64,000 nucleotides of DNA, taken from positions 62,001 to 126,000 of the forward strand of contig DASXEB010000004.1 of the NCBI GenBank assembly GCA_036490335.1, in the 5' to 3' direction. The position numbers and the translations under genes were made by a program. The notes beneath the pieces are model-generated. The model saw nothing but the letters and a program-made list of their open reading frames with translations. It did not search any database and was not told the origin of the DNA. The first letter of the stretch is position 1; each line of letters starts with the position of its first letter. This stretch comes from Palsa-1392 sp036490335 (GTDB taxonomy: Bacteria; Verrucomicrobiota; Verrucomicrobiia; Chthoniobacterales; UBA10450). Shown here in pieces: positions 41,223 to 49,632 of the stretch.

Positions 41223-42422
41223 TTACCTCGCTGCTTTCTTCAACGCCGCGGCTTTGTCAGTGTTTTCCCAGGTTATATCGGGATCATCCTTGCCGAAGTG
41301 TCCATAGTTAGTCGTCTTGCGGTAGATAGGACGAAGTAAGTCGAGCTGTTCGATGATATCCGCTGGCTTAAAGGAAAAAATGCGATTGATCGCTCGCTCG
41401 ATGGATTCTTCCGGGACAGAGTTAGTCTCAAAAGTGTTAATGTTCATGCTCACCGGATCGGGATAGCCAATGGCGTAGGCAAATTGAATCTCACAACGTC
41501 GCGCCAAACCCGCCGCGACCACATTCTTTGCCACCCAGCGACCCATGTAAGCGGCGCTGCGGTCGACCTTGCTCGGGTCTTTTCCCGAAAATGCGCCGCC
41601 ACCGTGACGGCCCCAGCCGCCGTAGCTGTCGACAATGATCTTCCGGCCCGTCAGACCGGTATCACCTTGCGGTCCGCCGATGACAAAACGGCCCGTAGGA
41701 TTAATCAGAAACCTTGTAACTCCATTCAGCATGGACTTAGGCAGAACTTTCCGGATCACTTTCTCGATGCAGAATTTTTCTATCTCGGCATGAGCTTTGT
41801 CCTCGGTGTGCTGAGTAGATATAACTACATTGGCGATGCCGACCGGCTTGCCGTTTTCGTAGATGACTGACACCTGCGACTTGGCGTCGGGGCGCAGCCA
41901 CTCGGCTTTGCCACTCTTGCGAATGCGCGTGAGTTCGCGACCGAGACGATGGGCAAACATGATCGGCGCCGGCATTAACTCTTCCGTGTCATCGCAGGCG
42001 AAACCAAACATCAGTCCCTGGTCGCCGGCGCCCTGCTCAGACGAGCTTTTGCCTTTGGCCTTCTTCGCATCGACGCCCTGCGAGATGTCGCACGACTGGT
42101 CGGTGATAACTGTGTTCACGAAGATTTTTCGCGCGTGAAAAACGTCGTCATCGTGCACGTAGCCGATCTCGCGCACGGTATCGCGCACGATCTTGTTGAT
42201 GGGAATGACATCTTCGAGTTGCGCGCGCGCGGGCAGGTTCGGGATGGTAATTTCCCCGCCGACGATAACGACGTTGCTTTTGGCATAGGTCTCGCAGGCG
42301 ACGCGGCTCTTCGGGTCCTGTGTGAGACAGGCGTCGAGGACGGCGTCGGAAATGGTGTCGCAGACCTTGTCCGGATGACCTTCCCCGACCGATTCGGAAG
42401 CAAAAATAAAACGACGAAGCAT
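41223..42422 (-). CDS. metK: S-adenosylmethionine synthetase
   Basis: 399 residues. Makes SAM from methionine and ATP. Motifs: FASESVGEGHPDKVCDTISDA, GQ-like QGVDAKKAKGKSSSEQGAGDQGLMFGFA, RFVIGGPQGDTGLTGRKI (flexible-loop and P-loop region), GGGAFSGKDPSKVDRSAAY. Ends with an extra Lys/Ala tail. No copy of the iterated word. Divergent from a SahR-like regulator with a palindromic gap between. Confidence 0.97.
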   Translation of the reverse strand: MLRRFIFASESVGEGHPDKVCDTISDAVLDACLTQDPKSRVACETYAKSNVVIVGGEITIPNLPARAQLEDVIPINKIVRDTVREIGYVHDDDVFHARKIFVNTVITDQSCDISQGVDAKKAKGKSSSEQGAGDQGLMFGFACDDTEELMPAPIMFAHRLGRELTRIRKSGKAEWLRPDAKSQVSVIYENGKPVGIANVVISTQHTEDKAHAEIEKFCIEKVIRKVLPKSMLNGVTRFLINPTGRFVIGGPQGDTGLTGRKIIVDSYGGWGRHGGGAFSGKDPSKVDRSAAYMGRWVAKNVVAAGLARRCEIQFAYAIGYPDPVSMNINTFETNSVPEESIERAINRIFSFKPADIIEQLDLLRPIYRKTTNYGHFGKDDPDITWENTDKAAALKKAAR

Positions 42423-42470
42423 GAGGTTGAGAACTGAGGATTGAGAAGCGCTAAACGAAAAGCATCACGA

Positions 42471-42506
42471 CATCATATTGACCAATCATGATGCGTCGAT
42501 ATATCG
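42471..42506. promoter_or_regulatory. Two palindromes between metK and the SahR-like gene
   Basis: First: CATCATATTG (42471-42480), AC, CAAT, C, ATGATG (to 42493): arms of 4 and 6 bp with one bulged base. Second: CGATATATCG (42497-42506), a perfect 10-bp palindrome 13 bases before the regulator ATG. Such paired dyads in the gap of a divergent regulator/target pair are the usual place for operators. Binding is inferred. Confidence 0.6.
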
Positions 42507-42518
42507 TATCGGCAGGCA

Positions 42519-43454
42519 ATGGCGTCAACCCTGAATTTTTTGCGGCTGCTCGCCGATCCGACCCGGCTGCGGCTTTTGCTTTTGCTCGAGGAGGAAGAGC
42601 TTTCGGTCGCCGAGCTGCAGGACATTCTCGGGATGGGACAATCGCGCATCTCGAGTCATCTCGCACAGTTGAAACGCGCCGGCGTCGTCGCCGACCGGCG
42701 CGCGGGAAAAAACGTTTACTACGGCCTAACGAGTAAAGGAGCGCCGGATGCGCAGAGCGCGAAGGTTTCCGAATTAACCCGCGCCCTCGCCCGGGAAATG
42801 CCGGAGACATTGCGCGACCGCACCGCGCTCCGCGTCGTCCTGCGCAAACGCCATGACAAGGCGCGCGAATATTTCGATCAACTCGCGGGGCGTTTCGGGC
42901 GGAGTTATGTGCCGGGTCGCTCCTGGCAGGCGCTCGCCCACACTTTGATCACGCTTTTGCCGCCGCTCGCGGTCGCCGATCTCGGCGCGGGCGAAGGAAC
43001 GCTCTCGCAGTTGCTCGCCAAGACCGCGCGGAAAGTGATCGCCGTCGATAATTCGCCGAAAATGGTCGAGTTCGGCGCCGCGCTCGCGCGGAAACATGGC
43101 TACAAAAATCTCGAATACCGCCTCGGCGACATTGAAGATCCGCCGATCGATAAAAATTCCATCGACCTCGCGATCTTGAGCCAGGCTTTGCACCACGCGA
43201 TCCATCCCGAACGCGCGCTCGCAGCCACGCACCGGATTGTGCGCAAAGGCGGCCGGCTCGTCGTGCTCGACTTGCTCAGCCACCGGTTCGAAAAAGCGCG
43301 CGAGTTATACGCCGACCGCTGGCTCGGTTTCAGCGAAGTGCAGTTGCATCAATGGCTCGAAGAAATCGGCTTTCACGAGATCGAAGTGACTGTTGTTTCC
43401 CGGGAAAAAGAGAGTCCGCATTTTCAGACGATCCTCGCGACTGGGATCAAGTAG
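42519..43454 (+). CDS. ArsR-HTH / SAM-methyltransferase fusion regulator, SahR-like
   Basis: 311 residues. N-terminal ArsR winged helix (LRLLADPTRLRLLLLLEEEELSVAELQDILGMG, recognition QSRISSHLAQLKRAGVV, wing GKNVYYGLT) to about 100, then a class I methyltransferase fold with VADLGAGEGTLSQLL, VIAVDNSPKMV and LSQALHHAIHPERAL. SahR regulators sense SAH and repress SAM-cycle genes. Divergence from metK-ahcY suggests the same here. The SAM/SAH pocket looks intact; whether it methylates anything is unknown. Stop lies in a hairpin. Confidence 0.82.
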   Translation: MASTLNFLRLLADPTRLRLLLLLEEEELSVAELQDILGMGQSRISSHLAQLKRAGVVADRRAGKNVYYGLTSKGAPDAQSAKVSELTRALAREMPETLRDRTALRVVLRKRHDKAREYFDQLAGRFGRSYVPGRSWQALAHTLITLLPPLAVADLGAGEGTLSQLLAKTARKVIAVDNSPKMVEFGAALARKHGYKNLEYRLGDIEDPPIDKNSIDLAILSQALHHAIHPERALAATHRIVRKGGRLVVLDLLSHRFEKARELYADRWLGFSEVQLHQWLEEIGFHEIEVTVVSREKESPHFQTILATGIK

Positions 43455-43473
43455 CAACGACCCGTTGCTACTT
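43449..43473. terminator. Hairpin at the end of the SahR-like gene
   Basis: AAGTAGCAACG (43449-43459), loop ACC, CGTTGCTACTT (43463-43473): a perfect 11-bp stem containing the stop codon TAG. It lies between convergent genes and can form on both transcripts. Only two T follow, so it is an atypical terminator. Confidence 0.6.
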
Positions 43474-43524
43474 GTCGCTGAAGAAAAGAAGCCTTGCGGT
43501 CGACCTTCGTTCGTTAGGCAGATT

Positions 43525-43755
43525 TTACGCCGAACTCCCGTGGCCACCGGTAGCGATGAGAACAATGCCGCCGACGATGCAGATGCCGCCCACGATCGGA
43601 CCGATCGGCACCGGATGCTCCTGGTTTTTATTGATCTCGACCGGGCCGACTTTCGCGACGTTTTCCTTGGTCGTGAAGCTGGTGTAGCCGCCGTAAGCAA
43701 GAAGAACGATGCCGACGACGATGAGGACGAGTCCGATGACGCCTGTTGGTTTCAT
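43525..43755 (-). CDS. Small two-helix membrane protein (DUF3185-like)
   Basis: 76 residues, two membrane helices (about 5-25 and 50-69) separated by a polar loop KENVAKVGPVEINKNQE. The pattern GLVLIVVGIVLLAYGGY and a Gly/Ile-rich second helix resembles DUF3185 proteins of unknown function. Convergent to the SahR-like gene, followed upstream by another small membrane protein gene on the same strand. Confidence 0.65.
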   Translation of the reverse strand: MKPTGVIGLVLIVVGIVLLAYGGYTSFTTKENVAKVGPVEINKNQEHPVPIGPIVGGICIVGGIVLIATGGHGSSA

Positions 43756-43772
43756 GGCCTAACGAATAGTGG

Positions 43773-43919
43773 CTAAATCCCGCGCCGTCCAGAGACGAGA
43801 TTGATGATCAGAACAATGATCGCGAGCACGAGCAGGATGTGAATAAGACCTCCGCCAACAGAAAAGCTGAATCCGAGGAGCCAGAGTACCAATAAAATCA
43901 CAAATATCGTCCACAACAT
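43773..43919 (-). CDS. lmo0937-family small membrane protein
   Basis: 48 residues starting MLWTIFVILLVLWLLGFSFS, then VGGGLIHILLVLAIIVLIINL and VSGRRGI. This two-helix pattern with a central VGG-x-IHILLVIA is the lmo0937 family (DUF5670) found widely in bacteria; function unknown, often stress induced. GGAG lies ahead of the ATG. Too small for many gene finders. Confidence 0.88.
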   Translation of the reverse strand: MLWTIFVILLVLWLLGFSFSVGGGLIHILLVLAIIVLIINLVSGRRGI

Positions 43920-44105
43920 AAGAATTCTCCGGTTTAAGTTTCCTCTTGGTTCGTGTCGCGAACAGCGGGTGCGCTTGTTTCCGTTGAAAAAATTTCGCGC
44001 GATGATGGCGAACTCTTTTGAGGGTGCTCCGTATTTTTCTTGTCGTTAGGCCCGAAACTTGCATCTGGAGTGGTCGCGGTTCGCCGCCAATCAACTCCAG
44101 CATCC

Positions 44106-44606
44106 ATGCCAGGTCTTCTCATGTTGACTCTCACCGCCTTCCTCGGGGCCGGCGGCGTTCACGGCATTGTCGTCGGCAAAAGCTATCAACCACTGCCGCT
44201 CGTCGACTCGTTAGGCATTGACGGAATTTACCGTCTCGAATTGCAGGGCGCGGACAAAGTCGTCCACCGCCAAATGGTTTCGCCGGAAATTTTTTCCTCC
44301 TACCAGATCGGCGACGAATTTGATGATCGCCTTTCCGCCGCGGACGCGCGCAAACATCATGCGAACCAGTTGGCCGCGGAAGCAAAACCGGCCGCAGTTG
44401 TGAAAGAGACGCCGATTGCGAAAGCCGCTCCATCGCCCGCACCGGCAAATCAACTCGTCGCGAAAGCGCCCGAGGCAAAACCGTCGCCCACCGCAAAAAC
44501 TCTCGCAGCCGCCGCATCGCCAGTTCCGAAGCCGCCGGACGCGAATGGAAAACTGACCGCGGTTTTTCTCAAGCGCGACATGCTCCCGGATACGGAAGGC
44601 TTCTAG
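44106..44606 (+). CDS. Secreted protein of unknown function, Ala/Pro-rich tail
   Basis: 166 residues from the ATG giving MPGLLMLTLTAFLGAGGVHG, a plausible signal peptide. A short domain follows with VVGKSYQPLPLVDSLGIDGIYRLEL and VHRQMVSPEIFSSYQIGDEFDDRL, then an Ala/Pro/Lys-rich stretch (about 100-150) and an end GKLTAVFLKRDMLPDTEGF. I do not recognise a family. Two iterated-word copies fall near its 5' end; one gives DSLGID. Confidence 0.6.
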   Translation: MPGLLMLTLTAFLGAGGVHGIVVGKSYQPLPLVDSLGIDGIYRLELQGADKVVHRQMVSPEIFSSYQIGDEFDDRLSAADARKHHANQLAAEAKPAAVVKETPIAKAAPSPAPANQLVAKAPEAKPSPTAKTLAAAASPVPKPPDANGKLTAVFLKRDMLPDTEGF

Positions 44607-44651
44607 CCACGGGCGAATTGTTCTTCGCCGTCGCTTTTCGTAAGCTGGCGA

Positions 44652-46661
44652 ATGGCGAACGAAACGACTTCGGCGAAAGACCGAATCGACTTCCTGCGCG
44701 CTGAGATCGCCGCGCACAACCGACGCTATTACGAAGAGGCCGCGCCGACTATTTCCGATCGCGACTACGACCGGCTTTATCGCGAGTTGCTCGATCTCGA
44801 GGCGCACCATCCCGAGTTCGTTAGGCCGGATTCGCCGACCCAGCGAGTCGGGGGCCAGCCGCAAAAAGCTTTCGCGCCCGTCGCGCACCGCGTGCCCATG
44901 CTCAGCCTCGACAACACCTATTCCGAGGATGAGGTGGGCGCGTTTTACCGGCGGCTGGAAAAACTTTTGCCTAACGAAAGAATTCCGGTCGTGGTCGAGC
45001 CGAAAGTCGATGGCGTCGCCGTCTCACTGCTCTACGAAAACGGCCGCTTGAAGTACGCGGCCACGCGCGGCGACGGCACAACCGGCGACGACATTACGCA
45101 AAATGTGCGCACGATTCGGTCCGTTCCCGCGCAGTTGAAAGGCTCGCCGCCCGCGCTGCTCGAAATACGCGGCGAAGTTTTCATGACGAAAAACGGTTTC
45201 GTAAAATTGAACGCCGAACGCAGCGAAGCTGGCCTGCCGGTTTTCGCGAATCCGCGCAACTCCGCCGCCGGCTCGCTCAAGCAACTCGATCCCGCGATCA
45301 CCGCGCAGCGGCCGCTCGGCATCGTTTTTCACGGCGCTGGCGCGATCGCAGGCGTCGCGCTTTCGCACTACTCGCAGTTTCTCGCGCTTTTGAAAAAGCT
45401 CGGCTTGCCCGCCAGCGAGCGCTGGTGGCCGGCGGAATCGCTCGAGGAAATTTTGCGCGCGATTCACGAGCTCGATCGGGTACGGCACGATTTTGTTTAC
45501 GAAACCGACGGCGCGGTTGTGAAAGTCGATTCCTTCGCGCAACGCGACTCGTTAGGCATGACCGCGAAGTCGCCGCGCTGGGCGATGGCGTTCAAGTACG
45601 AAGCGGAACGCGTCGAGACGAAACTGCTCGACATTTCCATCCAGGTTGGTCGCACCGGGGCACTCACGCCGGTCGCAGTCCTCGAGCCGGTTGTCGTTTC
45701 CGGCAGCCGCGTCGCGCGCGCGACCTTGCACAATGAAGAAGAAATCGCGCGCAAAGACATTCGCATCGGCGACACCGTGCTGATCGAAAAAGCCGGCGAA
45801 GTTATTCCCGCGGTCGTTAGCGTACGAACGGATTTGCGCGACGGCTCAGAAAAAAAATTCCGCATGCCGGCGAAATGTCCGGTCTGTGGCAGCAAGGTGG
45901 TGAAAGACGAAGGCCAGGTCGCGATCCGTTGCGTGAACGCGCAATGCCCGGCGCAACTGAAGCGGCGGATCGAACATTTCGCCGCGCGCGGGGCGATGGA
46001 CATCGAAGGCCTCGGCGAAGCAATGGTCGAGCAACTGGTCGCGCGCAAATTCGTCACGCAGGTGAGCGATATTTACAGCCTAACGAGTGCGCAATTGAAC
46101 GAGCTCGAACGGATGGGCGAGAAAAGCGGCGCGAACCTGCTCGAGGCGATCGCGCGAAGCAAAAAGCAACCGCTCTGGCGACTGATTTTCGGGCTCGGAA
46201 TTTTGCATGTCGGAGTCAGCGCGGCGCGCGCCCTCACAAATCACTTCGCAAATCTCGACGAATTGATGGCCGCTGCGACAGACGAATTGGAGCGCATTCC
46301 CGATGTCGGCGAGATCGTCGGCGCCAGCATCGCGCAATTTTTTCGCGCGCCGGAAAATCGCGCGATGCTGGAAAAGTTGCGCGCCGCCGGCTTGCGCCTA
46401 ACGAGCGAACCAAAGGCCGCGCCGGCGACCGATTCCAAAATCAGCGGCACGACCTGGGTGATAACGGGAAGATTGAGCCGGTCGCGCGAAGAGATCGCGG
46501 AAGAGATCGTCGCGCAAGGCGGCAAAGTGAGCGGGAGCGTGAGCAAGAAGACGAATTTCGTTCTCGCGGGCGAAGAGGCGGGAAGCAAACTCGAAAAAGC
46601 GAAAAAGCTCGGCATCAAAACCATCGACGAGGAGGAATTTCGGAAAATGAGTCATCGTTAG
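44652..46661 (+). CDS. ligA: NAD-dependent DNA ligase
   Basis: 669 residues. In order: Ia domain (RYYEEAAPTISDRDYDRLYREL), adenylation domain with the catalytic Lys in VEPKVDGVAVSLLY near 118, RGDGTTGDDITQNVRTI, OB fold with VGRTGALTPVAVLEPV, zinc finger CPVCGSKVV...CVNAQCP near 412-436, HhH repeats (IEGLGEAMVEQLV, FGLGILHVGVSAA) and a C-terminal BRCT domain from about 592 (TWVITGRLSRSREEI). All expected parts are present. Confidence 0.97.
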   Translation: MANETTSAKDRIDFLRAEIAAHNRRYYEEAAPTISDRDYDRLYRELLDLEAHHPEFVRPDSPTQRVGGQPQKAFAPVAHRVPMLSLDNTYSEDEVGAFYRRLEKLLPNERIPVVVEPKVDGVAVSLLYENGRLKYAATRGDGTTGDDITQNVRTIRSVPAQLKGSPPALLEIRGEVFMTKNGFVKLNAERSEAGLPVFANPRNSAAGSLKQLDPAITAQRPLGIVFHGAGAIAGVALSHYSQFLALLKKLGLPASERWWPAESLEEILRAIHELDRVRHDFVYETDGAVVKVDSFAQRDSLGMTAKSPRWAMAFKYEAERVETKLLDISIQVGRTGALTPVAVLEPVVVSGSRVARATLHNEEEIARKDIRIGDTVLIEKAGEVIPAVVSVRTDLRDGSEKKFRMPAKCPVCGSKVVKDEGQVAIRCVNAQCPAQLKRRIEHFAARGAMDIEGLGEAMVEQLVARKFVTQVSDIYSLTSAQLNELERMGEKSGANLLEAIARSKKQPLWRLIFGLGILHVGVSAARALTNHFANLDELMAAATDELERIPDVGEIVGASIAQFFRAPENRAMLEKLRAAGLRLTSEPKAAPATDSKISGTTWVITGRLSRSREEIAEEIVAQGGKVSGSVSKKTNFVLAGEEAGSKLEKAKKLGIKTIDEEEFRKMSHR

Positions 46662-46729
46662 GCATAATCGGGCGAGCAAAAAATTGTGATTGCTTTTGGT
46701 TAGGCGGCCACCTGGCAAAACGGCTCGTG

Positions 46730-47285
46730 GCACGGCAGCTCGGCGATCCGAGCGCGAGCTTTAATAGCAAAGGTTCGCATTATGATTCGCCCGGCACGCC
46801 TTTCAACGGCCTCTCGTTAGGCGGCGGCAACGGCGGCCCGAATGTGCTGCCGAATGCGTTTCTGACGCAGCCGATTTTTCGCAACGACCGCTACGGAAGC
46901 GTTGGATCGAACAGAGCCTGCCGATCACTTTTTCAAATCCGGGCACGCCGGCGAACGGGCTTGATATTAATGAGAAGACGCGGTTCGCTATTCGTTAGGC
47001 TGCGAATACAACGCGACGTGCGCGCTGGCCTTGTGCGCCGGTTTTGCCTACGACGAAACGCCGATTCAGAGCGCGGAGTTTCGGACCCGCGGATCCCGGA
47101 TAACGATCGCTACTTTTTGTCCGCCGGGCTGAACGGTCGGTGACAAATTTCATGGATCTCGATGTCGCTTCTCTTCGTGAACCAGCCAGACGTCGACCTG
47201 CTCGGCAACCAGGGCCATTTGCTCACCGGAAGTTCCGACGCCTCGGTCGATATCGTGAGCATTTCGCTCACTTTTCGCTGGCTGG
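46730..47285 (+). pseudogene. Decayed FadL/OmpP1-type outer-membrane transporter
   Basis: No intact frame, but pieces in different frames read like a FadL family porin in order: GTPFNGLSLGGGNGGPNVLP and FRNDRYGS; IEQSLPITFSNPGTPANGLDINEKTR; FAYDETPIQSAEFRT; PDNDRYFLSAGLNGR; TNFMDLDVA; then FVNQPDVDLLGNQGHLLTG and SSDASVDIVSISLTFRW as the C-terminal strand. The N-terminal third is missing and several frameshifts and a stop separate the rest. An intact copy would transport long-chain hydrophobic compounds. It explains the otherwise empty 700 bp between ligA and the protease-like gene. Confidence 0.75.
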
Positions 47286-47348
47286 CACGCGCGCGGTCGT
47301 GCCGAGGGCGGGCAAAGACGTGCCCGGCTATCGGAAGTGACGCGACTC

Positions 47349-47376
47349 GCCTAACGAACTTGGCTTTTCGTTAGGG
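47349..47376. repeat. Inverted pair of the iterated word at a gene end
   Basis: GCCTAACGA (47349-47357) and TCGTTAGGG (47368-47376) face each other across 10 bases, an 8-bp stem. The second copy contains the TAA stop of the protease-like gene on the minus strand (47371-47373). Possible hairpin terminator. Confidence 0.8.
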
Positions 47377-48447
47377 CGTTTCGCTTCGCGGCAGATCGAG
47401 GCGCAGCGGGACGGTCCATTTTTTGTTCGGACCGAGCGCCATCGCCTCGCTTTTGGTCGAGCGCGCTTCGACGTTGAAAGTCAGCTTCTCGTTGCCGCGC
47501 ATGACGGTGATCGGGACGGAATCGCCGGCGCTGATAAAGAACGACGCGTCGAGCACATCTTCGGGTTCGTGCACGGCCATGTTCCCGACCTGCAACAAAA
47601 TGTCGCCGGCTTTCAAACCGGAATCCGCGGCCGGACTGCCTTCCTTGACCTGCGTCATCTCCGCGCGCGAACCGGCCACAGCCTCTTCCGCTTGCTGCAC
47701 GTCGATGCCGACCCAGCCGTGATGCGCGTCGCCGAAACGCACGTAGTCGCTGCGAATTTTTTCCGCGGCATCGATCGGGAGTGCGTAACAGGCGGAGCCG
47801 TTTTCCAGACTGCTGACGAGAATGCCGACGACTTCGCCTTTGAAATTCAAAAGCGGCGCGCCGGCTTCGCCGCGTTGCGTCGCGAGGTTGACGCGCAGGT
47901 GCGTGGTCGAAAAATAACGGCCGAGATATTTGCGATCGAAACCGGCGATCATGCCGAAGCTCGGCGATTCCGGCAGGTCGAGCGGGTAACCGATCGCGAC
48001 GACGGGCGTGGCGAGCGCGAGACTGGAGGATTTTCCGATGGGCAAAAACGGCGTCGCGGCGTCGACTTTCAAAAGCGCGATGCCGCTGCGCAGATCGGCG
48101 AGGAGTTGGGTTGCGTGATATTTTTTGCCGGCAAACTGAACGGTGAAATCCTCCGCGTCGCCGCCGACCGAGTAGGAAGTGTAAATCGTGCCGGTCGGAT
48201 CAATGAAAAAACCGGTGCCGGAAAGTTCGCTGTGCTCATCGACGGCGTGAATTTTCACGACCGCATTGGCGCAACGTTCGAAGACCGATTTGACCTCGCG
48301 GCTGATCGCGTCGGCCGCGTCATCCTGGGCGCGCAGCGCCGGCGGCGCGAACAGCCTAACGATCGCGAGGGTGACGAGGAGGTTCGTTAGGCGCGCGCGA
48401 AAGAAAATGGAAGGCGCGCGAAATTTAGAAATTGAAAGACGGCTCAT
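47371..48447 (-). CDS. HtrA/DegP-like protein with all catalytic residues lost
   Basis: 358 residues: signal-like N-terminus (hydrophobic about 18-40), trypsin-like domain, one PDZ domain (about 245-345; ADSGLKAGDILLQVGNMAV). Compared with HtrA, TNNHVV is TSYSVG (Ser93 at the His position), DPRTDIALLK is DLRSGIALLK (Gly122 at the Asp position) and GNSGGP is GEAGAP (Ala195 at the Ser position). The fold is otherwise well kept (GTGFFIDPTGTIYT, VVAIGYPLDLPES, LLNFKGEVVGIL). It cannot be a serine protease and is probably a binding protein or sensor. Overlaps the anti-sigma-like gene by 23 bp. Confidence 0.85.
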   Translation of the reverse strand: MSRLSISKFRAPSIFFRARLTNLLVTLAIVRLFAPPALRAQDDAADAISREVKSVFERCANAVVKIHAVDEHSELSGTGFFIDPTGTIYTSYSVGGDAEDFTVQFAGKKYHATQLLADLRSGIALLKVDAATPFLPIGKSSSLALATPVVAIGYPLDLPESPSFGMIAGFDRKYLGRYFSTTHLRVNLATQRGEAGAPLLNFKGEVVGILVSSLENGSACYALPIDAAEKIRSDYVRFGDAHHGWVGIDVQQAEEAVAGSRAEMTQVKEGSPAADSGLKAGDILLQVGNMAVHEPEDVLDASFFISAGDSVPITVMRGNEKLTFNVEARSTKSEAMALGPNKKWTVPLRLDLPRSETP

Positions 48448-48928
48448 AACTCACGGGCAGCCGGTCGAGCACGTAACGCGGCGGCGTCCGGACTCGGTGA
48501 GTGGAGGCGCTTTCATCAATCTGACGGGAGAGATCGGGCCCGAGGCTGCGTGTCGCAAAAGTCACCGGTGAATTCAAAGTGAAATCATCGGCCGGCGACG
48601 CAGTGACCGATGCCGGAATGATCGCGGCGCTGGTCGTCGCGAGATGATTCGTTTCCGGAGCCCGGGAAATTTTCAGCGAGATGACCGCGGCGCAGACGAG
48701 CACCGCCGCGACGGCCGCGGGATAGGAGGTGAGCGCGGGCAGTTGCAGACGCAGGAACGGACCGGAGCAGCGTCGCCAGATCACGCTCCAGAGCGGCTCG
48801 CGCAAAAGTTCGTCGCGCTGCCGGCGATGGAATTCGTGGAGGAAATTTTCGAAATATCCCGGCGGCGGCTGTTCATACTTTTTCAAGCGCAACAGCTTTC
48901 CGATTTCGTTGTCGTCAAATGGTTCCAT
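48425..48928 (-). CDS. Putative anti-sigma factor, single membrane helix
   Basis: 167 residues: cytoplasmic N-terminus MEPFDDNEIGKLLRLKKYEQPPP followed by a basic stretch, one membrane helix (about 69-85, YPAAVAAVLVCAAVISL) and a periplasmic domain ending SYEPSFNF. It follows an ECF sigma gene by 14 bp and overlaps the HtrA-like gene, matching the rpoE-rseA-degP order. No zinc-binding HxxxCxxC is present. Confidence 0.7.
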   Translation of the reverse strand: MEPFDDNEIGKLLRLKKYEQPPPGYFENFLHEFHRRQRDELLREPLWSVIWRRCSGPFLRLQLPALTSYPAAVAAVLVCAAVISLKISRAPETNHLATTSAAIIPASVTASPADDFTLNSPVTFATRSLGPDLSRQIDESASTHRVRTPPRYVLDRLPVSYEPSFNF

Positions 48929-48942
48929 GTCGATGCGAAGTG

Positions 48943-49539
48943 CTAACCAACGGGGTTTTTGCGGAATTCGTCCAGATAATTTTGCAGTTGCCGGTTCGCA
49001 TAAAACAAGCGCGAACGCACCGTGCCTTCAGAGACCTTGAGAATTTTGCTGATCTCGGCATGAGGCATTCCCTGGATGTGAAACATGGTGACAACCGCTC
49101 TGTGTTCTTCAGACAGCTTCATCATGGCCTCGTTCAATCTTCGCTGGAGCTCGCCGAGGTCGGCTTCGCGCACCGGACTGCTCGTCGAAGTTAGCTCGAT
49201 AAATTCCTTGTCGTTCTGAATGCTCGCGTCGACGTCGTCGAGGCTAAGGTGAAAACGGCGGCCGCGCTTTTTTAAAAAGTTCAGCGTCATGTTGACCGCG
49301 ATGGTGTGAATCCAGGTGTAGAAACTCGATTTGCCGCGGAAACCTTTGATCGCGCGATACGCTTTCGCGAAGACATCCTGGAGCATGTCGTTCGTGTCCT
49401 CGTGATTCGAGGTCATGTTGTAAACGAGGCCGTAAAGTCGCGGCGAATATCTGACCACGAGATCGTCGAACGCGGCCGCGTCGCCGGCCTGCGCGCGCGC
49501 GACCAGATCGCGGTCTTCGTCGGTTCGCGGTTGATCCAT
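48943..49539 (-). CDS. ECF sigma factor, RpoE-like
   Basis: 198 residues from the ATG giving MDQPRTDEDRDLVARAQAG; an ATG at 49632 would add a 31-residue Arg-rich leader and follow the upstream stop directly. Region 2: FDDLVVRYSPRLYGLVYNMTSNHEDTNDMLQDVFAKAYRAI and FYTWIHTIAVNMTLNFLKKR. Region 4: LSEEHRAVVTMFHIQGMPHAEISKIL, recognition KVSEGTVRSRLFYANRQLQ. Close to the RpoE group that answers envelope stress through a membrane anti-sigma and DegP-type proteins, as the next two genes suggest. Confidence 0.9.
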   Translation of the reverse strand: MDQPRTDEDRDLVARAQAGDAAAFDDLVVRYSPRLYGLVYNMTSNHEDTNDMLQDVFAKAYRAIKGFRGKSSFYTWIHTIAVNMTLNFLKKRGRRFHLSLDDVDASIQNDKEFIELTSTSSPVREADLGELQRRLNEAMMKLSEEHRAVVTMFHIQGMPHAEISKILKVSEGTVRSRLFYANRQLQNYLDEFRKNPVG

Positions 49540-49632
49540 CGCCGTGCGGCTACGTGTAGCACGCAGCGGGCGCGGCGACGACAGCAAATCGGTCAGGCGG
49601 CGCGGGGCGCGAAGAGCGATCGCGGGACTCAT

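Noticed and set aside
42423..42518. SAM riboswitch ahead of metK
   Set aside because: The 96-bp gap is too short and shows DNA dyads rather than a SAM-I or SAM-II fold.
45875..47143. Long plus-strand frame overlapping ligA
   Set aside because: Its first 790 bp is a shadow of ligA, very Arg-rich. Only its last part makes sense, as fragments of the FadL pseudogene.
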